Shown piece by piece: positions 28,200 through 34,664 of a stretch of 36,095 nt of DNA. Positions within the stretch are counted from its first letter, which is position 1. Every line of letters begins with the position of its first letter. The stretch comes from Falsiroseomonas oleicola (GTDB lineage: Bacteria; Pseudomonadota; Alphaproteobacteria; Acetobacterales; Acetobacteraceae): assembly GCF_019029495.1 (NCBI RefSeq), contig NZ_JAERQM010000014.1, positions 1 through 36,095 on the forward strand. Reading direction: 5' to 3'. The translations under genes were made by a program, and so were the position numbers. The notes beneath the pieces are model-generated. The model did no database searches and had not been told where the DNA came from. It worked only from the letters and a program-made list of their open reading frames with translations.

Positions 28200-30914
28200 T
28201 CACACCCCCCGTGTCCCCTTCAGGACCCCCTGCCGGGGCCCCTGATAGACCTCCCAGGCCTCCCGGCTCGGCTTGCCATCCACTTCCGCGCCAGAGGGCA
28301 GCCGCCGCGCCCAGCCGTGCTTCTCCAGCACCGCCACCACCTTCGCCGCGCTGTCCCGGTCCCGCAGGAAGGTCGGTCCCTCCCGGTACACCGTCTTCAG
28401 CGTGAACCGCTGGACGTGCTTGTCCTGGAGCCAGGCCAGCAGCACTTCCGCCGCCGTCAGGTCCTGGTTTGACTGGCCATTCTCGACCAGCCGCAGCGCC
28501 TCCTGCGCGTAGTGCCGCGCCAGCGTCGCCCCGGCCTCCATCATCGCCGCGCTGATGCCGATCGCATCCGCGTCCTCGAACACCGCCAGCACCGCCGCCA
28601 GCCGCGCCGCATGCTCCGCCAGCTTGCTGCCGAAGGGCCGGATCGCGTCGTACTCGGCCCCGGGCTTCAGCTTCACCTCCACCTCGTCGTGAAAGCGGAT
28701 CCAGGCCGCCCGCGCCTCCGGGTCCAGGTGCAGCCCGCGCGGCGTCAGCTCATTCTCCGCCTCGCCATGCGCCGCCGGCCGCCGCAGCACCGACAGCATC
28801 GTTCGGCTGTAGGCCTGCAAGGCCAGCTCCACTTCCACCGGCGTCTCACGCCACAGCCGCGAGCCCGCCGTGGTGGGCGGCACCACCACCAGGAAGCGCG
28901 CCAGCGTGCCGAGATCCGACAGGGTGCGGTCCGTCATCAACTGCTCGATCACACCGGGCTGCACCATGATGTGCACGCAGAGCCGCTTGCCCGGCATTCG
29001 GTGCGCCCCATCGCCTGACCGAAACCGGTTCAGCGTCGCGCCGTCCCACAGCAGGTTCAGCGTCGCGCCCGCCTTCATGCGATTCTCGTCGGACATCATG
29101 TGCCCGCCGATGATCTTCCCGCCCTCCGCCGTGAACATGCCGATGCTCGGCCGGCCCTTGTCGGCGAAGTAGCGCTCGATGCCCTCGACGGTCAGGTTGT
29201 CCGCCAGGATGATCGGCAGCATCGGCGGCTGCGGCGGGTCGCCCAGTTGTTCCAGCGCCGTCTCCAGCCGGTCCCGGTCGCCGCGATTGGCCTTGTCCTT
29301 CAGCGCCGCCTCCTTCGCCGCGCCATAGGCTTCCATCCCCAGCGCATAGGTGAGCTTCTCGCTGCGGTACTCCTCCGCCAGCTCCGCCTCCCATTGCCGC
29401 ACCGGCGCCACCGCCAGTTCATCCACTGCGCTCTTGCGCTCGCCGGACATCGCCGTGCTGATGCAAAACAGGCTGACCGGCTTGGTGCTGCCCATCGGCA
29501 GCACGACGTTGACGTGCTGCTGCACCGCCAGCGAGGCGGCGGCGATGACGGACTGCGCGCACATCGCCACCGGCGCCTGGGTGCGCCACTGGATGGCCTC
29601 GACCGCGTCGCGCATCGTCGCCGGCAGGCAGGTCAGCGGGAATTCCAGCGGTGGCCGGGTGTCACGCCGCAGTGGCAGGGGCTCCTCATTCGGCAGGGGG
29701 ATGTGGTCCGGCACCAGGCGGCCGGCGCGGTCCCAGATCTGCTCGAAATAATCCTCGCGCCCATCCGCCAGGCGCTCGGCGCCGGCGCCCAACGCCCAGC
29801 CGATCAGCGCCTCACGCATCTCGTCGAAGTTGAAGCCGGCGCGTTTCAGCGCGGAGCCCAGCGCCTGGTCGCGCTGTTCCCGCCGCTGGCCGGCGAGCTT
29901 GCTGAAGTCGCCGTCGACCAGCCGCTGCAATGACGGACTGTGCGGGGCGATGGCGCGGATGCGGTCCCAGATGCCCAGCGGCGGCCGCCAGTCCGGCGTG
30001 GCGTCGACCAGCCGCAGCAGCTCCTCTCCATCGCCACCGGCGTCCAGCCATTGCTCGGCATCGCCCTTCTCCGGCAGGCCGGGCAGGTGGACGATTCGGA
30101 TGCGCGCGGCGACGCCATGCAGGGCGCTGGCCACCAGCTCCGCATGGGCGGCGCCGGGCTTGTCGTTGTCCGGCAGGATGACGACGTCGCGGCCCTCGAA
30201 CCAGGGGGTCAAGCTGTCCTGCCATTTGCCGGCGCCCATCGGGTTGCAGGTGGCCGGGCCGATCGCGGCCGCGACCAGCAGGTCGGCGGCCTTCTCGCCC
30301 TCCGTCACGAAGACCAGGCCGGCAGCATGCGCCATATCCGGCAGGCGGTAGGGCACGAAGTCGATGCCAGAGACGCCGGGTGTCCAGCCGCCGGCGCCGT
30401 TGGCACGCTCCTGCCGATAGGTCTTGTTCGCGGGGTCGCCACCGGGGTGGAAGCGCAGCACGCGCATCACCGGGCGGCCATCCGCCTGCCGATAGACCCA
30501 TTCGGCCACCGGCTTGCCAAGCTTCGGCGCAGGCTTGTCGGTGCGGATCGGCGCCGCGGAGGGCTTCAGCCGGGGGGCGGGGCCATCGGCATGCGTCGGG
30601 GCGGGGATGCCGCCATCGACATGCTGGCGCAGCCATTCGATGGCCGCGCCATTCACGAGACCGGTCTCGCGCCGGATCAGATCCAGCACGCCACCGCCCT
30701 GCTTCGCCTCATGGTCGTAGAAGGTGCCGCGCTCCGGCCCGCCGACATTCACCGCCAGGCTGCCATGCCGACCAAAGCGCAGCTGGTCACGCTTCGACAG
30801 CGCCTTGTTCGGCTCCCCCAGCAGCTGCCGCGCCACTTCCCGGATGTGGGCCTTGAAGTCGATGTCGCCGCGCTCGCCGCGCCGCCCCCTGCCGGTTTGG
30901 GTGCGATCGCTCAT
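28200..30914 (-). CDS. Toprim/DUF3987 primase-helicase-like replication protein
   Basis: A 904-aa protein that starts at the ATG at 30914 with GGAG six bases upstream. The N-terminal half has F-Y-D-H-E-A-K-Q-G-G-G, the Toprim motif F-V-T-E-G-E-K-A-A-D near residue 203 and V-I-L-P-D-N-D-K-P-G near 243, as in phage primases. The C-terminal half is DUF3987 (YfjI-like) with M-S-G-E-R-K-S-A-V near 490, a P-loop-like motif. Such fusions probably prime and unwind phage DNA at replication start. It is the central early gene, in line behind cro and the CII-like gene. Confidence 0.82.
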   Translation of the reverse strand: MSDRTQTGRGRRGERGDIDFKAHIREVARQLLGEPNKALSKRDQLRFGRHGSLAVNVGGPERGTFYDHEAKQGGGVLDLIRRETGLVNGAAIEWLRQHVDGGIPAPTHADGPAPRLKPSAAPIRTDKPAPKLGKPVAEWVYRQADGRPVMRVLRFHPGGDPANKTYRQERANGAGGWTPGVSGIDFVPYRLPDMAHAAGLVFVTEGEKAADLLVAAAIGPATCNPMGAGKWQDSLTPWFEGRDVVILPDNDKPGAAHAELVASALHGVAARIRIVHLPGLPEKGDAEQWLDAGGDGEELLRLVDATPDWRPPLGIWDRIRAIAPHSPSLQRLVDGDFSKLAGQRREQRDQALGSALKRAGFNFDEMREALIGWALGAGAERLADGREDYFEQIWDRAGRLVPDHIPLPNEEPLPLRRDTRPPLEFPLTCLPATMRDAVEAIQWRTQAPVAMCAQSVIAAASLAVQQHVNVVLPMGSTKPVSLFCISTAMSGERKSAVDELAVAPVRQWEAELAEEYRSEKLTYALGMEAYGAAKEAALKDKANRGDRDRLETALEQLGDPPQPPMLPIILADNLTVEGIERYFADKGRPSIGMFTAEGGKIIGGHMMSDENRMKAGATLNLLWDGATLNRFRSGDGAHRMPGKRLCVHIMVQPGVIEQLMTDRTLSDLGTLARFLVVVPPTTAGSRLWRETPVEVELALQAYSRTMLSVLRRPAAHGEAENELTPRGLHLDPEARAAWIRFHDEVEVKLKPGAEYDAIRPFGSKLAEHAARLAAVLAVFEDADAIGISAAMMEAGATLARHYAQEALRLVENGQSNQDLTAAEVLLAWLQDKHVQRFTLKTVYREGPTFLRDRDSAAKVVAVLEKHGWARRLPSGAEVDGKPSREAWEVYQGPRQGVLKGTRGV

Positions 30915-31008
30915 GGCAGTCTCCGAGGTGTTCGAGCCAGGCAAGAGACACGCGAGCGCAGGCGGCCCGCGCGTAAGGTGGTAGGGCGAGAGAGCGGGTC
31001 AGGCCGGC

Positions 31009-31572
31009 TCATCGTCGCCCCCTGCGTGGGGACAAGCGCCCGCCGCCATCCCCGCCCAGCGGGCGACGGTCGGCGGGCGCTCCCTCACCCTTCACCGCGG
31101 GGGCGGCGGGCGAGCTGACAGCGGCTTCTGCCGCAACGGTGACGCGCGCGAGCTTTGCGGCCAGGCGCATGGCCACCGCGCCAATCGCGTCGGCCTCGGC
31201 CTGGCTCATCTCGCCATCGGCCAGGGCCTCGCAGAGCGCGGCGGGCACCTCACCGGCGGCGCGCGCGAAGGCCGCGACCTCGGCCGCCAGGGTCGCGCCA
31301 TCACGCGCCCGCTCCGGAACCAGCCGATGGCCGGTCAGCCGTGCCTGTTCGACCGCGACGATGGGCTCGCCAGCGATGCGTTCGAGCTGTGTCACCACGT
31401 CGATTGGCGGGAAGGTGCCGAGGTCGTTCAGGTCATAGTAGCGCGCGAGCTGGGAGGTGGAGACGCGGACACAGGCCGAGGCCGCGACCAACCCGCCCAC
31501 CGCGCCGATCAGCCGTCGGAAGGCGGTTTTCAGCGCGCGGAGATCTTCCTCCACCGGTTGGGTGGCCGTCAT
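31009..31572 (-). CDS. phage regulatory protein, CII-like (Phage_CP76 type)
   Basis: A 187-aa protein (ATG at 31572; one at 31587 is also possible). The first 100 residues hold D-L-R-A-L-K-T-A-F-R-R-L-I, R-V-S-T-S-Q-L-A-R-Y-Y-D and I-D-V-V-T-Q-L-E-R, a pattern of phage CII-like regulators with a helix-turn-helix. The C-terminal tail is Ala/Pro/Gly-rich and looks disordered. The gene follows cro closely in the same early transcript, as CII does in lambda-like phages. Confidence 0.6.
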   Translation of the reverse strand: MTATQPVEEDLRALKTAFRRLIGAVGGLVAASACVRVSTSQLARYYDLNDLGTFPPIDVVTQLERIAGEPIVAVEQARLTGHRLVPERARDGATLAAEVAAFARAAGEVPAALCEALADGEMSQAEADAIGAVAMRLAAKLARVTVAAEAAVSSPAAPAVKGEGAPADRRPLGGDGGGRLSPRRGRR

Positions 31573-31654
31573 CGCCGCGGCCCCCATCCGAACGGAACGG
31601 TTCCCGCTGCGCGGCCAGCGCGCGCGACGCAGAGTGGGGGCATGGAGAACCGCA

Positions 31655-31897
31655 TCAGCCTTGCCCCATCGCCGCCGGACGGCGCGGCACGCGCTGCACC
31701 GGCGGCGCCGCCTGGTAGAAATCCGCCGGCGAGACGGCGCCGCCCGTCACCGACATGATTCGGCGCATCACCGCGGCGCGCGGAATTCGCTGGCCATGCA
31801 GGTAGCGATGCACCGATCGGGCATCATGAAGGCCGAGCTCGCGGGCGAGTTCGGCGAGGGTCCATCCCCGGCCTTGCCGGAATTCTTCGAGCGTCAT
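31655..31897 (-). CDS. Cro-like repressor
   Basis: An 80-aa helix-turn-helix protein starting at the ATG at 31897. M-T-L-E-E-F-R-Q-G-R-G-W-T-L-A-E-L-A-R-E-L-G-L-H-D-A-R-S-V-H carries the motif (split here for length: the recognition helix is around H-D-A-R-S-V-H-R-Y-L). First gene of the minus-strand early operon and divergent from cI. No Shine-Dalgarno sequence is visible before it; the O1 operator lies 10 bases upstream. Confidence 0.75.
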   Translation of the reverse strand: MTLEEFRQGRGWTLAELARELGLHDARSVHRYLHGQRIPRAAVMRRIMSVTGGAVSPADFYQAAPPVQRVPRRPAAMGQG

Positions 31898-31907
31898 GGC
31901 CGCAGAA

Positions 31908-31980
31908 TGGCCACGATGGCCACAAACAGCAAGGCCATATTGGCTACAGACGGCCTCGCCGCTTCTGGCCATAATGGCCA
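31908..31980. promoter_or_regulatory. cro/cI operator region with three operators
   Basis: TGGCCA-N3-TGGCCA or close variants occur at 31908-31922, 31932-31946 (AGGCCA...TGGCTA) and 31966-31980, spaced 24 and 34 bases apart. The last one covers a good cI -10 box (CATAAT, 31970-31975) and ends one base before the cI ATG. CI bound there would block its own promoter, and O1/O2 would block the minus-strand early promoter. Confidence 0.8.
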
Positions 31981-31981
31981 G

Positions 31982-32665
31982 ATGACAAGCCGACTCCAGG
32001 AAGTCCTCGACATTCGGGGCATGAAAGCCGCTGATCTGGCTCGGCTGACCGAGACGCAGCCGAGCACCCTCAGCAAGCTGACCACAGGGAAGCGGCAACT
32101 GTCCCGGGACTGGGCGGTGAAGCTGGCGCCGCATCTCGGCGTGGATCCCATGGCGCTGCTGGCGGAGCCGGGCACGCCCGTGACCGGCGATGCGACGGAA
32201 AGCCTGCTGGTGCAGCCACGGCCGCCCAGCACCCGGCCAGTGCCGCCCGGCCATGTGCTGATCCGCGAATACCAGGCGGAGGCCGCGGCCGGTGAAGGCG
32301 GCGTCGTGATTCTGGACCATACCGCGCCCATCGTCGGCGAATGGGTCATGCCGCGCGATGCGCTGCCGCCGGAGCATCGCAGTTCCACCGTGGTGGTCAT
32401 GCGCGTGGTCGGCGACAGCATGGCGCCACTGCTGCGCCCGAACGAGCGGGTCATGGTGGATATCGGCCACAACTACGTCGGCGCCGACGGCACCTACTTG
32501 GCCTGGAATGGGCTGGTGCAGGTGTTCAAGCGGCTGCAGGTGCTGCCCGGCGCGCCGCCCATGGTGCGGTTTTCCAGCGAGAATCCGGCCTACGCGCCCT
32601 ATCAACTGCCGCTGGATGAGGTGCGGGTGCTGGGCCGGGTGCTGGGGAAGTGGACCTGGCTGTGA
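31982..32665 (+). CDS. CI-type repressor with S24 (LexA-like) self-cleavage domain
   Basis: A 227-aa lysogeny repressor. The N-terminal helix-turn-helix reads M-K-A-A-D-L-A-R-L-T-E-T-Q-P-S-T-L-S-K-L. The C-terminal domain has G-D-S146-M with the catalytic serine and Lys183 in Q-V-F-K, and an Ala-Gly pair at 103-104 is a plausible self-cleavage site, so SOS/RecA induction is expected. I chose the ATG at 31982, where homology starts; the longer frame from 31457 crosses the cro gene. No Shine-Dalgarno site precedes it, and the -10 box predicts a transcript start at the ATG, so the messenger may be leaderless, as lambda cI. Confidence 0.88.
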   Translation: MTSRLQEVLDIRGMKAADLARLTETQPSTLSKLTTGKRQLSRDWAVKLAPHLGVDPMALLAEPGTPVTGDATESLLVQPRPPSTRPVPPGHVLIREYQAEAAAGEGGVVILDHTAPIVGEWVMPRDALPPEHRSSTVVVMRVVGDSMAPLLRPNERVMVDIGHNYVGADGTYLAWNGLVQVFKRLQVLPGAPPMVRFSSENPAYAPYQLPLDEVRVLGRVLGKWTWL

Positions 32666-32673
32666 CACCGTTA

Positions 32674-32720
32674 TGGCCACAATGGCCTTGACGACCATCC
32701 ATTAGTGGCCAGACTGGCCC
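32674..32720. promoter_or_regulatory. second CI operator pair and promoter of the plus-strand operon
   Basis: TGGCCA-CAA-TGGCCT (32674-32688) and TGGCCA-GAC-TGGCCC (32706-32720) flank a TTGACG -35 box (32688-32693). The promoter would drive the plus-strand genes from 32743, so CI can switch off both early arms. Confidence 0.65.
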
Positions 32721-32742
32721 TTCTCTGTCCGAGGAGGAGCCT

Positions 32743-32970
32743 ATGTGCATGAACAGGAGTGGCCACGGCAGTCTCAGCCCGCGGTCACGTAACGACCAGC
32801 GGCGTGAGTTGGACCGCCACCTGATCGTCGACCGCAGCGGCGACCGGGTGCACCTTTCCCTGAACGGCGTGATCGAGATCCTGACCCCCGACGAGGCGAT
32901 CCGCCTCGGCCAGGCCATCGTCTCCGCCGGCCGCGTCGCCGCCACCAAGGGCGGCAGGGCGGGCACATGA
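32743..32970 (+). CDS. 75-aa early hypothetical protein
   Basis: First gene of a four-gene operon under the second CI operators. GAGGAGGAG lies just upstream of the ATG. The protein reads R-R-E-L-D-R-H-L-I-V-D-R-S-G-D-R-V-H-L-S-L-N-G-V, which looks like a small beta-rich domain, then an A-I-R-L-G-Q-A-I helix. No family recognised. Overlaps the next gene by four bases (ATGA). Confidence 0.65.
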   Translation: MCMNRSGHGSLSPRSRNDQRRELDRHLIVDRSGDRVHLSLNGVIEILTPDEAIRLGQAIVSAGRVAATKGGRAGT

Positions 32971-33335
32971 TCAGCGCCCGTCTGATCGCCACCATTCGCC
33001 TCGCCCGCGAAGCCAATCTGCGGCAGCCGCACCTGTTCCCCGCCGCGCTGGATGCCATCGGCGACCAGGTGGACCGATTCCTGGATCTGGAAGGCCCGCA
33101 GCTGGCGACGCTGCGCGAGGCGGGGAGGGTGATGGCCGGGCTGCTGAACCTCGCGGCCGCGCCCGGCGCGGATCGGCCGCTGCTGCTGGACCAGATCATG
33201 GCGCTCGCGCTTCAGCTTCAGCAGTTGGAGCGTGTGCTGCGCGTGCAGGTTCTGCCGCGCCACCACCTGCCGCAGCTGCTGCCCGGCCTGCTGCGCAACA
33301 CCCCGTTCACCGTCATTCAGGGAGGGCTGCGATGA
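32967..33335 (+). CDS. 122-aa early hypothetical protein, helical
   Basis: A helical, leucine-rich protein (L-I-A-T-I-R-L-A-R-E-A-N-L-R-Q-P, D-A-I-G-D-Q-V-D-R-F-L-D-L-E and M-A-L-A-L-Q-L-Q-Q-L-E-R-V-L). No catalytic motif or membrane segment is seen. Coupled by ATGA overlaps at both ends, so it is made together with its neighbours in the CI-controlled operon. Function unknown. Confidence 0.65.
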   Translation: MISARLIATIRLAREANLRQPHLFPAALDAIGDQVDRFLDLEGPQLATLREAGRVMAGLLNLAAAPGADRPLLLDQIMALALQLQQLERVLRVQVLPRHHLPQLLPGLLRNTPFTVIQGGLR

Positions 33336-33631
33336 GCAGGCCGAATCACGACATCACCGGCTGTACCGGCGAGGAAGGCACCTGCGGCCCGTGCACGGCG
33401 CGACGCGCCTTGATGGCGGCGCGCAGCGAGACGACGAATCTGATGATCTCCACGGTGGAGGTGCTGGACGCCGTGGTGCGGCCGACCAATGCGGATTACG
33501 TGCTGTTCTGCGCCCGCGTGCTGGAGCATCTCATTCGGCAGTCCCCCGGCGGGCTGGGCGGCGCGCGTGCCGCGATGTTCCTGGCCGAGCAGAATGCGAA
33601 ACTGCCGGAGGGGAGGCGCTTCGATGCCTGA
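33332..33631 (+). CDS. 99-aa early hypothetical protein with N-terminal cysteine cluster
   Basis: Starts M-S-R-P-N-H-D-I-T-G-C-T-G-E-E-G-T-C-G-P-C. The three cysteines (11, 18, 21) could form part of a metal-binding site, though a fourth ligand is not obvious. The rest is helical (V-E-V-L-D-A-V-V-R-P-T-N-A-D-Y-V). Not recognised. Same operon. Confidence 0.6.
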   Translation: MSRPNHDITGCTGEEGTCGPCTARRALMAARSETTNLMISTVEVLDAVVRPTNADYVLFCARVLEHLIRQSPGGLGGARAAMFLAEQNAKLPEGRRFDA

Positions 33632-33902
33632 TGCCGCAACGGATGTTCCCGAGGGCCCCGTGCCGCCGCCCATCGATCCCTGGGTGGGCATTGCGCGGGT
33701 GCAGCAGGAGGTTGGGCTCAGCCGATCCACCATCTATCGCCGCATGTCCGAGGGCGGCTTTCCGCGGCCGCGCGAGCTGGGCGGCGGCGTGGTGCGCTGG
33801 GTGCTGTCGGAGATCCATGCCTGGAAGGCTTCGCGGCCTGAGGCGCCGCCCGGTGGACACCCAGTGCAGGCCCGGCGCGGACGGCCGCCCAAGGCGCGGT
33901 AG
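33624..33902 (+). CDS. AlpA-family DNA-binding regulator or excisionase
   Basis: A 92-aa protein whose ATG at 33624 overlaps the previous stop by eight bases, after GGGGAGG. The centre reads V-G-L-S-R-S-T-I-Y-R-R-M-S-E-G-G-F-P-R-P, then W-V-L-S-E-I-H-A-W, which is the MerR-like winged helix of AlpA/phage excisionases. The C-terminal tail is basic (Q-A-R-R-G-R-P-P-K-A-R). AlpA proteins act near integrase genes as excisionase or activator; no integrase is in view, so it may lie outside the window. Confidence 0.8.
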   Translation: MPDAATDVPEGPVPPPIDPWVGIARVQQEVGLSRSTIYRRMSEGGFPRPRELGGGVVRWVLSEIHAWKASRPEAPPGGHPVQARRGRPPKAR

Positions 33903-33913
33903 CCGGCGCCCTT

Positions 33914-33942
33914 GACCCTGCCCGCGCGGATCGGGCAGGGTC
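33914..33942 (+). terminator. hairpin after the plus-strand early operon
   Basis: A perfect 11-bp GC-rich stem (33914-33924 with 33932-33942) with a 7-base loop, 12 bases after the AlpA-like stop. It lacks a U tract, so termination is probable but not certain. From here to 34164 no gene is supportable. Confidence 0.6.
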
Positions 33943-34164
33943 CGTCCCGGAGCCTGAGAAACTCCAAACCAAGGCGGTCCGCCCCGATACGGCGCTTCCA
34001 CGCACCGTTACTCCGGGGGGCGCATGTCCATGTCCGAAGGCGCCGGCTTGCCGGAAGCCCAAAGGCATGCGCGCCCATCCTTGGTTGGGTTCTCAGCCCC
34101 CGGAGCGCGTGCGCCCTGAGAAGCAAGGGTGCTCCGGCCATCGCTGACCAAGGAGCACTCCAGC

Positions 34165-34596
34165 ATGTCGATTGCCGATCGGGAGGGCACGGGCCTTCCA
34201 CAACCCGACCTCTTCACCCGCGCCATCCAGGGCCTGCCCCTTCCGATGAAGCACCCCGACGCGGCGGTGCTGATCATCTGCGAGGAATGGCACCGCCTTC
34301 AGTCGGAACAGGCGCGCCTCGAGCGCGTGAAGGCGGCAAGCAAGCGCGAGCGGCGCGCGCTGAAACATGCGAAGGCCGAGGTCGCCGAACGCCTCCTCAC
34401 CGCCGAGGACTTCGCCGCCGGCCTGATGGCGCATACGCCGGCCGGATGGCTGGCGAAGGCGAAGCTCGCCTTCGCCATCTCGGCGTGCCTGCCACCGGAA
34501 GAGACGCCGGAGAAGAGCGATTTCCCGCCGCCGGTGCTGATCGCGTGGTCGTTGGTGGAGGATTTGCGGCGGGGGTTGGGGGGGCAGAACGGTTAG
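34165..34596 (+). CDS. 143-aa hypothetical protein
   Basis: Starts at the ATG at 34165 with AAGGAG nine bases upstream. It has a helical, charged middle (E-E-W-H-R-L-Q-S-E-Q-A-R-L-E-R-V-K-A-A-S-K-R-E-R-R) that looks coiled-coil, and A-K-L-A-F-A-I-S-A-C-L-P-P-E toward the end. No family recognised and no clear phage role; it could mark host or island DNA beyond the prophage. Composition is GC-rich like the phage genes and unlike the next gene. Confidence 0.6.
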   Translation: MSIADREGTGLPQPDLFTRAIQGLPLPMKHPDAAVLIICEEWHRLQSEQARLERVKAASKRERRALKHAKAEVAERLLTAEDFAAGLMAHTPAGWLAKAKLAFAISACLPPEETPEKSDFPPPVLIAWSLVEDLRRGLGGQNG

Positions 34597-34629
34597 CACC
34601 GAGGACCACTTATGAACGGGCAGGAGAAA

Positions 34630-34658
34630 TTGCAAAATCATCACGATTTCGATATAGA
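34630..34658 (+). promoter_or_regulatory. candidate promoter for the DUF4062-TPR gene
   Basis: TTGCAA (34630-34635) and TATAGA (34653-34658) with an exact 17-base spacer. The predicted start falls at about 34665, the ATG itself, so the transcript may be leaderless; no Shine-Dalgarno site is visible. Confidence 0.45.
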
Positions 34659-34664
34659 GTTGGT

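Noticed and set aside
31457-31981. Longer N terminus for the CI repressor
   Set aside because: It would run across the cro gene and all three operators; helix-turn-helix homology starts at 31982.
33943-34164. Possible tRNA or att site between the AlpA-like gene and the next gene
   Set aside because: No cloverleaf or matching repeat of an att core could be found by eye; a 31-codon open frame at 34023 is too weak to call.
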